Positions 1 through 12,996 are shown, counted from the stretch's first letter. The stretch is DNA of 64,000 bases from Panax quinquefolius (GCA_020205615.1 CM035166.1:81583135-81647134), one strand, 5' to 3'. Notes: generated by a model not told the origin, from the letters alone. Made by a program: numbers and translations.

Positions 1-1
1 A

Positions 2-727
2 AGCCAAAATCTTAACAAACAGATGGAACAACTCATTAACTCCTCAATGAATGGTCCTCAATACATGGATTTTGAAACTGAGAAAGATGACTCAAGATTG
101 GAGGATTTGTGGTTCAAATTTGTAGCATCAACTGAGAAGAAGATGATTGAACAAGAGAGGTCAATTCAAAATCTTCAGAATCAGATGGATTTAATGTTCG
201 AAGCCTTGAACAATCGCCCTCCAAATAATTGGTGCTATGACATGGACGATGAAACTGATGGAGAGCCAGAAGTGAGCATGCCACGGAATGAACTGAAAGG
301 AGTGGACATAGAGGAGACAACTGGGGGTATGGAAAATGAAGAACATGAGCTGACTTGTATAATACCCCAAGTGCCTTCTCAGTTAGAGTTAAAAAATTCA
401 GTGAAATTTGCACACCCATGTCCCCTTGGTAGCCACATCCAAAGCAAGATTTTTTGCGATTATGAGGCCTCTTACAAACCATGGGAGGCTGAGGAAGAGA
501 TAATAGAAGAAGAAAATCCTGATATATCTGTCAAGCCTCAATGCAAAAATCTATTCACAAATATAACGGGAGAAGTACCTGGCATTGCAGTGGAACTAGG
601 GACATCATGTATAGGAAATATGCTAGGTGGCTTCAATTCACAGACTCTCATGATGGGGAACCTACCTACACATATAGCGGTTCAAATGGATGGAGGGTTC
701 TTATCTTATCGTAGAGGAATCGGATAG
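2..727 (+). pseudogene. Athila-like gag C-terminal fragment, open at the left edge
   Basis: The frame is open from the first bases of the window, so the ATG at 23 is probably internal. The product is acidic and starts with a coiled-coil-like stretch (Gln/Asn/Glu-rich, including IQNLQNQMDLMF at about residues 48-59 from the ATG). This resembles the segment that follows the Athila gag core, where related elements have a 'SIRNLEIQVGQ'-like helix. I see no protease, RT or integrase motif before the stop at 725. The following 1.5 kb is non-coding, which suggests a non-autonomous or internally deleted element. The minus-strand ORF overlapping it is a shadow. The Athila assignment is inference from this helix and from the polypurine tract and LTR downstream. 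Confidence 0.4.
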
Positions 728-2249
728 CGGTGTCAAGAAAAGAGTCCAGCTAATGGACAATAAACCGAGCGCTAGATGGGAGGCACCCCATCCAATCTTT
801 CTCCCTCCTTGTTTAATTCTAATTTAAATTTCCATATTTAGTAGATGTTAGATAATGGTAAGTATTAATAATGGTTTGATTGTTTATCCTCTCAGGTTCA
901 ATCCAATTCTTCGCAAGCATTCGAGGATCAAAAGTAAAAAAATGAGGCTGCTAGAAAGTCTGGTGGTCGCGCGCGGCCTAACTCATAAGTAAAACACACA
1001 TGGCGTACGATAGCTCGATCGCGAAAAAAAATTGCTGAATTTTTAGAATTTCTGACTAAAGCATTCGGATAGTTAGAAGCCCACACTCAGTTTCCAACCA
1101 TAGAATATCTCAAACTTAACCATCGCCTGATATACCATCAGATCACGAGGAGGCGAACGGAGATGACATTGCCACTTAGGGGAGTATTCTTTCACTTTTA
1201 ATTACAATGAGGGCATTGTTTATTTTAAGTTTGGGGGTATTGAGTTGTAGTGTGTAGTTGTTGCATATAAATAGTTGCATATAGTTTGATTGCATGTTTA
1301 ACTTGCATAGTAGGGGTATTTTAGTATCTTGTAGTTAAATTCTACATGAATTTTTTTCTTAGTTTTCTTTTGTCTTGTTTAATTAGTATGTGTTTAGTTA
1401 CATAACATTGCATAATCCCAGGTTTTTAGTTAGTTGAATTCTAATTTGGCCTATGATGAAATAGAAGTTTGATAGATTTTTGAACTTGTTTAATATCTCA
1501 AGCTTAGTTATAATTTTATATACGATATAATTCATGCTTGCTGTTTAGATGTTATTAGGTAGCACGACAATGTTCCTATTTGCTTGTTAGTTAAGATTAA
1601 CATGCTTGTGTGCTGAGTAGAAAATGTTGTTTTTAAAGATGGAATTGTGTATAAAGTAGACATAGACTATGAAAACACAGATACTCAAACTTTGGGAACA
1701 CATGGGTATGCTTTCTATTGGGACGAGATGGAGCGTAAAACGCACTCGTGTAAATGGAAATGGAAAGTGAGATGGAGCGTAAAACGCACTCACTATATAT
1801 ATATATATATAATTTATCAATAAACACCGCGGGAAAAGTGCGAAAATCGCCCTCATGAGTAAAAACAAAGCAAAATAAACCCATTGTTGAACCTTAGTTT
1901 GTATTGATGTGTTGGAGTAGTTGATGTCTCATTAGTATATGCAGTTCTTGATTTAAACTCAATTTTCTGCCTTAAGCAATAAAGCATGTGGTATCTTCAC
2001 CTTTGTTAAGTTTATCTGTGAACACATCACACACACAACATCTTTATAGCAGGTTAGGATTATCTAATTGTATGTTATTATGCCTTTAGCTTAGTTTGAT
2101 GCTTTGTTCTTGAATCTTGATATTTCTCTGAGGCATGTCTCACTAGAATTCATAACATGGCTGGAAATCTGGGGATTCATTGTCATAGTAGCATAGCTTG
2201 CATAGCATATAGATTGCATTATATTGTGTTGCTTGGGGACAAGCAACGG
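728..2249 (+). mobile_element. Non-coding 3' internal region of the Athila-like element
   Basis: No ORF with a recognisable domain is present. The stretch 'taagtttgggggtat' near 1230 and its near-copy at 2252 are typical polypurine-like strings of Athila-type elements. A direct repeat with the core ATGGAGCGTAAAACGCACTC occurs twice at about 1727-1790 and is followed by a short (TA)n tract. The two minus-strand ORFs over this part are low-complexity shadows. Confidence 0.45.
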
Positions 2250-2267
2250 TTTAAATTTGGGGGTATT
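2250..2267 (+). other. Polypurine tract of the Athila-like element
   Basis: The string AAATTTGGGGGTAT lies directly before a TGATAAGTG LTR start. This is the expected position of the plus-strand primer for reverse transcription and fixes the element's orientation as plus. Confidence 0.55.
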
Positions 2268-3480
2268 TGATAAGTGAATTTTTTATACACTTATCCGGTA
2301 TCTTTTACTTGAATTAGTTGTTTATATTCATGTGTCTTAGTTACTTTTCATGCATTTTGTGTTCATTTTGTAGGTTATACGTTTGGGAGCGGTGTGAGCG
2401 ATTATTGGTAAGGAAAAGGAAAGAAAATGCAAAGAAAAGGCAATCCGGACATCATTTGGGCTTTCATGTTACTTCATGTTCTTGGCTTGGAACTTGGACT
2501 ACATTTTAGAGCATCTTCGTAGCTTTTCGGAACATCTTGAATTGCTCTAATCGGAGTTCGGATGCAAGAGTTATGATCGTTGTACCAACGGACGTCAAAC
2601 TTCGCTGTTTTGGTTAGCCATTTTCATAGCAGTCCCTTCCAGCTCGATTTCAACTTTCATCCGGCTATAATTTCTCAATCATCAAAGAATGAAAGTTGTA
2701 GAGCTCGTCGATATCTTCGATTTGATAGGTGGCAGGCCCCGTAACTCTTCCCGGATCAAAAGTCATGACCATTTTACCGAAGCGGTGCGTGAGAAAATCA
2801 CTTTCGCGCGTTGGCGCTATGAATCTGTCTTGACAGCGTGACTTACAGTAGCAAAAAGACACGATTTTCAGCTTTCACGTGCGTGCCCGCCCACTTCAGG
2901 CCAATCCACCTTTCGACGTAGCGACTTCAGTCTTGACCAAAGTTGACTTTTCATTAAACAGTGCAATTAAAGCGTAATTGAGAGGGGGTTCAATTAGGGT
3001 TTATATATTAGATATATTTTCATTATGTAAGAGAGATATACCACCCCTTGGGGGCTGAACAACATATTACATATGCTCTTTTCTTCTCTTTCTCTTTAGA
3101 TTAGATTAGAACCCTAGATTAGATTAGAGTTGAAGATTGAAGCAATTGGAGAGCATAAGGAATTCAGAATTGGAGCGAGAGAGATCAGATTTGCATTCCT
3201 AATTCCCTAACATCTCTTTACTTCTATCTTTATTTCTCAATGTCTAATCTATTGTGGATGATGAATTTTGATTATATGATGAGCTAAACTCTATTTTGCG
3301 ATTACAATGGATTAGTTTAATCTGATATATTTCGTTGTTAACCTTATTGATTTCTATGGGATTGTCTATTAAGATTCATGCTTATTTGCTTAGTCGATTG
3401 GCCATCAATTACTGGAATAATCCATATGAAGTTGAAAGACGGAGTATGGGTTTAGATCTGATCTTGATAGCTTGTGTTTG
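2268..3480 (+). repeat. 3' LTR of the Athila-like element, truncated on the right
   Basis: The LTR starts with TGATAAGTG, and its first 30 bases fold back (GATAAGTG with CACTTATC). A TATA-rich promoter-like segment lies near 3000-3020, followed by a transcribed-looking CT-rich part. The right end is not a TG/CA end: it runs straight into an unrelated LTR near 3480-3487. The other LTR is outside the window. Small ORFs here have no family resemblance. Confidence 0.5.
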
Positions 3481-3824
3481 ATATTAATGTATCAAAAATA
3501 ATTTGGACAAAAAAGAAAATTAAATTCTGTTGTGAATAGTACCGTATGAATAGTGCACATGAATAGTACCCAACATAAAAACATTAAAATTTAATAAGAA
3601 ATTTCAGACCAATATTTCAGTGAAATGATATTAGATGAAGCGAAAAACTTAAGAAATTTCTAATCATTTCAGGAATTATATAAGCAATACTTACCATAGT
3701 AAGTTTAAATTTAGGAATATGAAATGAAATAATATCACTTACATAATATGGAGTATGAAAGAAAATAATATTTCTTACAATTATTGAAATAAAATAATAT
3801 CCTTAACGAGAAAAAAATAATATC

Positions 3825-3960
3825 CTTTACGAATATTGAACGAAGTTAATATTCCTTACGAATATTGAACGAAGATAATATCCCTTACGAATATTGAACG
3901 AAAATAATATTCCTTACGAATATTGAATGAAAATAATATCTCTTACGAATATGAAATAAA
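3825..3960. repeat. ~30-bp minisatellite inside the LTR
   Basis: Several tandem variants of a unit with the core TTACGAATATTGAACGAAA and AATAATAT occur here. The same array is longer in the sister LTR at about 24000-24440, so the copy number varies between family members. Confidence 0.7.
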
Positions 3961-4373
3961 TAATACCACTTACCTTAGTAGGAGACTAATTCTGACTGTT
4001 ATAGCGGAGATATTTTTGAAAAAATCTTTCATTATTAGCAACACTCAAGGTATTCTTATACTAGAAAAAAATATGCACAATATTATAGAAGAAGAATTCT
4101 CAGGATACGGTGTGTTTCTGAAGCCCCCCCCCCTTTATAGAGCAACACCGAGGAAAATTCAATAGGCTTGCCTAACTTTTCCTTTTCTCCTCTGTGCCTA
4201 ACTTTCTCATTTTGTTGCCTAACCTCTCATTTCCTTATGGGTTAGGCCCGCACCAAATGAAACGTTGAATGCATTGTCTTTGCATGAGAATTTTCTTCCG
4301 CCCACCAACTTAGAAAAGAAAAGAATGCACAACATTCAAATATAATTTACTCACATCCATCCCTTTTTATCAC

Positions 4374-4376
<3 letters not shown>

Positions 4377-4415
<39 letters not shown>
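4377..4415. repeat. (TA)n microsatellite
   Basis: An uninterrupted TA run of about 39 bp lies inside the truncated LTR. The sister LTR has one at the matching place (24863-24904). Confidence 0.9.
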
Positions 4416-4421
<6 letters not shown>

Positions 4422-5310
4422 AATAATAATATTATTGTTTAAATAATTATAATATATTATAATAATATATTTAAATGAATATTTTATCGGAGAAAATAAT
4501 TATGATTCCATAGAAAAATATGTCAAACTTTCAACAAATGTTTCATGCTGAATTCCTTCATTTATATCGAAATTGAACCAATATCCACCACATAATAATT
4601 ATTCATAATTAATATTATAAGCTCACAATATTAACAACAAGATCATTTCCAAGAAAGAGGAGGCTTTCCGATAAGGATTTATCCTTATTGGCGCGCAATT
4701 CTATAACCTAACCCCTTTCCTCAATATAATTTTCTAGACATTGCCAATAATGCTAACTAATAATATGAATAATTGTGTCGTGTCAATTATTGATTTAATA
4801 ATATAAAATAGTGTGGAGATGATAATGTGACAATAATTAAATCAATAATATGAGATATTATGCAACAATTACTGTGGCAATTATTGAATGAAACTGAGTG
4901 ACTTCTTACGTAAGAATCAGTAATTAGAGATACTTTGCAATACCATGTGCTACTGTGCAACCACGTGTATTACTGTACTTTTATCATCTGGTATTTCAAC
5001 AGTTAACGGTAACAGTTTTATCGTTATTTTTTTAAAAAAGGTTATTTATATCGTTTTCTATATCCGGCAGTTATCCCGTTATGTGGTCCACCAATGATTG
5101 CACCGTCGTACAGATATTCCCTGACAAAAAAACATTCCCCGACCAAACGAATATTATATGACAATTTGCTTACTTTGCAAAATTTGCACATATCACCTAT
5201 ATTCAAATCTTTATTCATAAAAATTAGCATTATATCAAATCAACACATTTTTATTCAAACTAATAATTAGAGAAATTAAATTCTTATTCATAAAAATTTG
5301 GGGTCTTACA

Positions 5311-5790
5311 TGCTGCCTTTGAAAATTGGTGCAAGAAAGATAGAATTGCTCGCATTACTCTCTTAAGTAGTATGAATAATGAGTTCTTGTTTGAATACGA
5401 AGAATTCTCAACTGCTTATGAGACGTGGGAAGCTCTCAAAACAAAAGTCGAAGGCACCTCACTGACTAGGTTGCATGACTTAACTATCAGATTTGACGGT
5501 TATAAGAAGGAGGTTGATCATTCAATGAAGAAACACCTTCGAATAATGTCAAACATGATTAGAGAGTTAAAGGCTGCAGATAATGACTTATCAGATGAGT
5601 AGCAGATATCAGTTGTGATACACTCACTCCCAGATAATTGGGAACATATTCGGGTTATATGATCCATAACCCGAATATCAAGAACTTTGAAGATATTTGG
5701 CGTCACTTGGAGCTTGAGGCTGAACGTTTAGAAGCTGATAAACCGTCCAAGACATATGTTGCTGAGTCTAGTTTTTGCAAAGGGAAACCC
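5311..5790 (+). pseudogene. Copia element A gag fragment (UBN2-type)
   Basis: Reading from 5312 gives a copia gag middle: ENWCKKDRIARITLLSSM, then a YETWEALK motif and a segment ending in IHSLPDNWEHI. This is the capsid region of plant copia elements. It is stopped by a TAG at 5600 and a frame shift near 5660. The left end is cut by the LTR ending at 5310, and the right end by insertion of element B at 5791. It is not a functional gene. Confidence 0.75.
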
Positions 5791-7659
5791 TGTTAGGTTT
5801 GTAATATTCATGAACGCAATCAAATTGCAAAATGTGCGGAAACGTGTAAAATTTAGAGTTTAAAATTTTTACAAACCATAAACCCGGATCACCCTTTATG
5901 CACAATTATTAATTAAACGAAAAGATAAAGAATAAAATCATACCCTCGAAGACCGAGCTTCCTAAGGTACAAGTTCACCTCCAATCCTTTTCGCGTTCAA
6001 CTTGAATCCATCGGGTTTGGTTCCTTCCTTTGATCAACGTTAGCCACCCAAGTGTATGGCCTCTAGAGGTGATCCACGAGGAAAAATAAAGATTCAAGAA
6101 GATGGTGGTTGGCTAAACCCTAGTTTTTCTATCTCTATAGAAAAGGACGTACTCTCCCAACTATTGGAATTACGTATGTTGTAAAAGTCAACAACTACCC
6201 CACCCATAATAAGACTCCTCTTATTTATAGATGTGGGCAACCCACCTTAACAATTAAGGAATTGGAATTTATTTAATTAATTAAATTCTTTTAATTAATT
6301 AAGCTCCCTAATCTTATTAGGGATAATTAATTAAACTCCTTTAACTAATTTTCCTTCCTAGTCCAATTAGGAATAAATGAGAGTACTTATATTAAATTAA
6401 TTCCTAAACTCTTTTAGAAATTAAAATAATAATAATAATTGTAATAATATTAATAAGACTCCTCTAATTAATTTATATTTAATATTTCTAAAATATTAAA
6501 TAATAAATATTAAGCTATTTAATTTATTCTATCACCATAGATTAAATTAAATATACATAACTATATTATTACGATTATGCCATTAACTTCTTAAATAATT
6601 ATTCTTCCTTTTATGGTGTGACCCTTTAGGTTCTCCATATTAAGCAGGTTGTGAATAAATCAATTAGAATAATTCTAATCTTATTTAAATAAATAAATTA
6701 AACAATTAATTTATTTAAATAAATAATATTTATTCTCTGATAGGGATAAGCCTCCTAGCGATCAAGCGACTTTCCGGATAATATAGATTTCAACATTAAT
6801 CATTAAAGAACCTTTGAGTAAATATTTACCGTACAATTCAATCATTCCACCATCTGATGTCCCAATTAAATATAAGACATGGAATTCTTTGTCAAGTCTT
6901 ATTTTATTTAATTATATGTATTTCGATCCTTAAATGCCTGACTCAAATAATGCAAATTAGAAACTCCTTTCTAATTTCATTACGCATTAACCAAGGACTC
7001 TTTGGGTTGTCATTTATCGAATCACATAGGATATTTCTCTTCTTTTAATAGAAGTGGTAGATTCTTTATTGATCATACATTATCTCCATGTACAACTTAT
7101 TATACCCAAGCATACCCTTTGATATACCCTAAGGGTCTTAAGGAATAAGTCAAAGTATAACTCATCATACACAAGATACTATGATGATCTCAAGTCCAAG
7201 GATCACTTGTACTACTATCACTATAGGTAGGCAAGTAAAACTCCATTAGGTATTCCTTAGCGAGCCACGTTCAGTGAACTTATTCTCTAATAAGCACCTA
7301 CATACTTGCTTTAGTGTCTCCACACAAATGATCGTGAGATCAATCATCCTCATCGATGAGCAAGCAACGTATGTACCCAATCTATCCGAATTCACTAATC
7401 CCCAATTTAGTAATCAATGATTGGGAACTATTTTAGTTTTAAGCTTTCTAAGAATTTAGATCTCATTAGAATGATCATCATCATTATTCTAAAAGCATTG
7501 CTTAAAACTATGGGTTTATCACATATTATAAAATAACATCATGTGAATAATTAAAAGCCTTTAATAAATTAATACTTTTTTATTAATAAATGAATAAGAT
7601 TGTTACAAAGTATATGCTTTATCATCAAACATGGTTGGCTTGTGTGCATACTACTTTCA
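5791..7659 (-). repeat. 3' LTR of copia element B
   Basis: On the plus strand it runs from TGTTAGGTTTG to CTACTTTCA. It aligns along its full length with 13250-15131. It contains long AT-rich stretches of TTAATTAAATTC type. The ORF at 6857-7048 has no recognisable domain. Confidence 0.88.
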
Positions 7660-7680
7660 ATCTCCCACTTGCACTAAAGC
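7660..7680 (-). other. Polypurine tract of copia element B
   Basis: The minus strand reads GCAAGTGGGAGAT directly before the LTR start TGAAAGTAG. This is the usual copia polypurine tract and shows the minus orientation. Confidence 0.75.
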
Positions 7681-7684
7681 CGAT

Positions 7685-9990
7685 CGCGTGGTATCTTATA
7701 CTCTTCTTCTCTAAGTGGCGATTATCCTGCTTTGTTGGATAAGCTTTAGTTAATGGATATGTAAAGTTGTTCATGAGAGTCCACTATCTCTATAGTTATT
7801 TTCCATCTTTCAATGATTCTAATAATCAAATGAAAGTGCCTGACACATGTTTAGATCCAAGATGAGACTTAGGAACTATTCTAGTTACGTAATGAACTTT
7901 TAATCCAAACAATCAACTTGCGACTTCATTTATAGCTATATACTTTGTCTTTATCACTAAACCAAAGCAACTCTTTCTTTGTTTGGAACCTTTCAATTCT
8001 TCGCACCATTGTTCAAGGTAACGCTTTACATTAAAGTGGATTTTTACGTCATCTTAGTGCATGCGAAAAACTTGAGTGCATTAAGCCCTCTAGTTTTAAT
8101 TTAGACCCACCATGAATATGATCACATCCTTAGTGCCGATTAAGCACTTTAAGATGTTTTTCACTGACTCATAGTGAACTTCTCCATAATATGACTGATC
8201 AACATCAGGTCTCGTACATTTCATTGCATGCATGATTGTCACTCATGTGATCTCTCTTCTTTTAATAGTTTGTGGGGACTATTAAGAGAGATACACTCCA
8301 TAGCTCATCAACATGAGACATCTCTTGGAGTTTGCCATGCTAAACGACTTTAGCATCAAATAAATATACGTTCCTTGGGTTAAGTCGAGCATCTTCTTAA
8401 ATCTATTTATATTGATTTATATCCCCAATTAAGATACTCTTCCAAATCATTCATGGAGGAATGTTTAGACAACTTTATCATTCTTGATTGTAGCATTGGT
8501 ATGTCATTCCTTATCAAGTAGTATATCAACATATAGTACTAGGAATGTCACAATGCTCCCCTTGACCCTTTTTGTACACTAGGTTCATTCTTATTTTTGA
8601 TAAAATCAAACTCTTTTGATTGCCTCATCAAAAGGAATGTTCCATATTTGAGAAACTTGCTTGATCCATTTTTACGAGTGTCTACAACACTTACCTCATC
8701 GTATGTAAGCTGGATCATCATCTTCTATGATGTGTACCTCATCATCATCATCTATGATGAATCCATACCTCCTAGGTATCTTGATGTACTATTCGATTTA
8801 CGATTAGGTTGTGGTATAATAGAATTACATCTCTGAGTTCCTCTTATTTGACTTATAGTGTTTTGTGGTTCTTGAACTCTTCAAGATCTATTATCCTCCC
8901 ACTAGCCCTTTTAATGATAAACACCTTTATCTTAGAAGGAAGCGTGTTTCGCAACAAACACCTTTTGCTAAGTAGGATTATAGAACATATACCCTAAACT
9001 TACTTTAGGATGTCCCACAAATTGTATTTATAAAATCTTGTCCCAAGCTTATCCTTTGAAACCTTTTCACATAAGTTGGACAACTCCTTATCTTAACATA
9101 CTTAAGATTAGGAATCCTCCCATCCATAACTTTTATGGAGTCTTGAAATTTGGATTTTGAGGTTACCTTTTTCGTGAGATATCACGACCATTTCTAGGAC
9201 ATGATCTGAAGGATCTTTGGAATGTCGGTAAAATCATTATGGACCGCACCATGTCCAACAAAGTGCGATTTTCCATTCGGATACATCAATCAATTATTAC
9301 GTATCGGGGATGTGTCCATTATGAGAAAACCATTTGAGATGATCTAGAAACTTATTGCACAAGTATTTATTTCCTTGATCTAATCAAAGAATCCTAATAC
9401 TTTGCCAATTTGTTTCACTTTTGAATTCTTTGAACCTTTCAAATAATTCATACTTGTATTCAAACAAATACACACATTGACTCTTTGAATGATCATCTCC
9501 TTTTCTTATACTAATTTATTCAATATGCAAAATTATTTTCATATAAGTCAGTATACAAAATTTATTAAGTAATATTCGATTCTATACAAAACATTATTAT
9601 TATAAATAGAACAACAATTGTTCTTAATTATAATACCAAAGATTTCATTGTCAATGATAAAATGGAAATAATATTTTTAACAAGAAGCTGGAATCTGATA
9701 ACAACTTATTGACTTAATAGATTTGCCCGTAGACATTGCTAAACTATAAGTTTCTATGGCTAATATGGCAACCTTTGCTATATTTTCCACACATAGGATT
9801 ACTTATATTTGTTTAGCTTTTCTACTTCTGCTTGGTCCTTCATAAATCTATATTTATGATAACCAAAATCGGTATCCAATACCCAAGTAGAACCTTGACT
9901 TTAAGAAAAATTATTTTAAATCATGAACAAATTTGTATTTATGTAGAAACTTCACTAAGCTTCTTTGGTTAGCCACTGCAAGATACTTCT
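7685..9990 (-). pseudogene. Decayed pol of copia element B
   Basis: Reading the minus strand from high to low coordinates: a protease trace near 9860 (VLDTDFG), an integrase C-terminal part at about 9290-8850 (RTLLDMVRS, then a GHPK..LGY segment and VFVAKHASF), an acidic linker at ~8700-8780, an RT end near 8550 (LYVDILL, where the family has YVDD plus ILL), and the RNase H end at ~8000-7690 (FHLIIRIIERW). Stops and frame shifts occur throughout, and much of RT is missing. The plus-strand ORFs 8597-8836 and 8809-8997 are shadows. Confidence 0.7.
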
Positions 9991-10690
9991 CATGATTTCT
10001 TTCCGATGTCGGGCTTATTGCGGTGGAAGAAAACTCCTTTGCTATCCATATCGGTTTTGTTCTTATTATCCTTTGTTTTTGCCTTTCTATTTACCTTCTT
10101 TGAATCGTTCTTCTTTTTAGAAGATCCTTTGGCCCCTACCGATGTAAGACATGGTCTTTCTTGGTTGGAAAGTGACTCTCAACATTTTTAACATGATAAG
10201 CAAATCGGGTGAATTTGGTATCTAGCTTGTTCATATGAAATATTCACAACAATTGTGAAAGAGTCCGGGAGTGAGTGCAAGATCAAATCTTGGCTCAACT
10301 CTCCATCCATGACAAAACCGGTTGTCTAATTGATCAATCAAATTGATTATTTTAAGAACTTTTATCATCTTATAGTACCATTGGCCATTCTAGATCGGAA
10401 GAGCTCCTTAGATATGTCGATATCTATCGGTCCTACTTTCCTCACCATCAACTACTTGATGTGCGGGAATATAGTAGGAGCATCCATAGTTTCATCTGTG
10501 TATTTGAAGCTCGTTACTCGTAGATGCGAGCATGATGCATTGAGCCAATTGTGCATCATCTTGCCACTTTCTAAAAGTAGCAATGTCTTCCTCGGAGGCA
10601 TTATGCGCAACCATTTGCGAGGGATAGGCGTATTAAGGACATAAGATAACTTTTTGACCATGAGAACTATTCTCAAATTCCTTAACCAAT
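9991..10690 (-). pseudogene. Decayed gag of copia element B
   Basis: The minus strand contains the copia gag signature HNASEEDIATFRKWQDDAQ followed by LAQCIMLASM near 10610-10510. A region resembling 'DLILHSLPDSF' lies near 10290, and a Lys-rich tail follows near 10100-10030. Frame shifts break it into short pieces. Element B gag belongs to a different copia subgroup from element A gag. Confidence 0.7.
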
Positions 10691-10949
10691 CCGTTTAATA
10701 CGGTTTGATTAAATAACATCTAATATGTTTAGCGATGATAGTAATTTAGACATTGTAAAATTACGTAAATGAATTTGTAATTAACAACATTTTAACATAC
10801 ATTCTTTTATTAATTACCAAAATAATTTAGGTCTTGTTTTAAATTGGTATCTCCCACTATTTTCTTCAAACTATATTACCCTCACTTATATAGTTCGGCA
10901 AAATCTAATTAAAGATTTGCTAGTGAGAATAAGGATCCCATTTCAAATG

Positions 10950-11255
10950 TATATAGCCTTGTGGTGACACAACAAACTATATATAAATAAATAGGTAGAC
11001 AACTTTTGTCAATTACATCAACTATGCAACTCCTTTTCTTTTGCCTCTTAGATTATTTTGATCAAGTGGTGGCACATCCAGAATCAAAATTATCAAGTTA
11101 AGTCCGACCTAGCACTCCATATATTCAAAAAGAAAAATATCATCCTTGTGGTGACACAACAAAACAATATTGTTCAATTTTCTTTATAAGCATCAAATGT
11201 GATAAATTAACATCTTAAATACTTAATACTTGCCTTGTGGTGACACAACAAACTC
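10950..11255 (-). repeat. Three copies of a 21-bp motif in the element B leader
   Basis: CCTTGTGGTGACACAACAAA (plus strand) occurs at about 10958, 11136 and 11231 with essentially no changes, while the DNA around it is AT-rich and diverged. Each copy is flanked by short AT inverted repeats. It lies between gag and the 5' LTR, where packaging or translation signals sit in retroelement RNA. A role is inference only. Confidence 0.6.
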
Positions 11256-12024
11256 ATATTAAATATTTAATACTCTATTAATTTTATCATGCTAGAAGGC
11301 GACGTTAGATATTCCAAATATCTTTGAACGCTTAGGACTTAATATAAAAATATGAGGGGTTTGTTATTAATTTGTCTCATCTTGTTTAGCGCGCATGCAC
11401 ATATATATATAAAATCGCGTCGTATTAATGAACATGCGAAGCATGTTTGCATAATATATAATATATATAGTATAAGCATGCGCATATAGAATACTATATA
11501 TACTACGGATTGATTATGGACTTTTATTATAGTTTGGTTCACTAGAGCCACCAAGTGAACCAAAAGGTCAAACCCAGGGGTGCAAGAAATAATATTTAAA
11601 TATAACTATTACATTTAAACAGGGCTCCATTACAAAGCGGGTCTTCAAGCGCTCCTTGCTCCTAGATCTCCAATTCTTTAAAATTAATTCTAACTATTCC
11701 TATTACAAAACTATTTAAAATAAATAGAAACCTTGATCGTGATCGAGGGAAGTACATAAGAGGAGATAGAATTTACATTAAGAAAAATTATAGAAGGCGA
11801 GGTGCATGCAGACCCCATTTAATAAAACCCATACATTCATGCATCCAACTAAAATAAAATCCAATCATATTGGTGATAGTCCATAATCAATCCCATTTAT
11901 TATCATACACATCACCATATGCATCGATAAATAACATTCATCTTATGAATAATAAACATTTAATATATATATTGATATCATTTAATGGGAAAATTAAGTT
12001 AGTATAAAATCTAATTTTGAATCA

Positions 12025-12605
12025 AAATAAACTCCTTTATTTTAATCCAAATTTAAATCAAAATAAAACTATTTTATTTTAATTTATCTAATTTTGAATA
12101 AAATAAACTATTTTATTTTAATCAAAATCTTTAATCAAAATAAACTCCTTTATTTTAATTAATTATGGAATCAATTCCATGTATAAAAAAAAAAACTTTA
12201 TTAAAGGAAACACGGATTCTCTTTCCTATTCACAAATAAACTCCTTTATTTTTAATAATATGAAATCTTATTTCATATCTAAATAAACTCCTTTATTTAA
12301 GGAAATTAGGATTTTCTTTCCTATTCACAAATAAACTCTTTTATTTTGAATAATATGAAATCTTATTTCATATCTAAATAAACTCCTTTATTTAAGGAAA
12401 GATGGATTTACTTCCTATTCACAAATAAACTCCTTTATTTTACAAAAATAAAATCAATTTCAACTCAAATTAGTTATCATGGAATCCAATTCCAACTCTA
12501 ATTAGTTAGCATGAAATTTAATTTTAAAATTAAAATAAACCTTTTATTTTAATATTAAAATAAACTTTTATTTTAATATTAAAATAAAATTTTATTTTAA
12601 TAATA
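12025..12605 (-). repeat. Array of about twelve AT palindromes in the element B leader
   Basis: Units of the form AAATAAA-CTCC-TTTATTT, a 7-bp perfect stem with a 4-nt loop, occur at about 12030, 12062, 12100, 12139, 12235, 12281, 12331, 12377, 12424, 12533, 12558 and 12583. The loop changes (CTCC, CTCT, CTAT, or none) and the stem length varies, but the inverted symmetry is kept. It ends near a (TA)n tract at 12620. Confidence 0.75.
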
Positions 12606-12812
12606 AAATTATTAAGAATATATATTATATATATATATATATATATGAAAATAAATATATATATTATATATATAATATATTAATAATCATAAGATTACAT
12701 TTTGAAAAGTATCCTGTTACTTGATAACATGGTATCCAGTAATAGGAGTTCATTTCTCGGTAGAACCTCCAAATATCCGTATACTACCTTCCTTTTCTTA
12801 TCCAGTGATATC

Positions 12813-12816
<4 letters not shown>

Positions 12817-12874
<58 letters not shown>
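12817..12874. repeat. (TA)n microsatellite
   Basis: A TA run of about 58 bp lies in the leader region of element B. A second run of about 44 bp lies at 12997-13040. Confidence 0.9.
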
Positions 12875-12875
<1 letters not shown>

Positions 12876-12991
12876 TAAACTAAACTAATCAAAACACATA
12901 ATCCTTATCATGTTTCGGAAGAATAAAATCTCCTAGTACCCCTTTTAATTCACGTGATGTGAATCTTGGTGGATCATATATATGACCCCTC

Positions 12992-12996
<5 letters not shown>

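Larger units (their letters stand above)
3481..5310 (+). repeat. Truncated solo LTR (same family as 15500-25814)
   Basis: From GTATCAAAAATAATTTGG to the end GGGGTCTTACA it matches, base for base over long stretches, the right-hand part of the split solo LTR at 23667-25814. The first ~960 bases of the LTR seen in that copy are missing here. The bases before and after do not form a TSD (ATTAA versus TGCTG), which fits loss of the left end by deletion. The right end still abuts copia gag coding sequence at 5311. Confidence 0.65.

Noticed and set aside
3481..5310. Intact solo LTR
   Set aside because: The sister copy shows ~960 more bases on the left, and the flanks do not form a TSD, so it is truncated.
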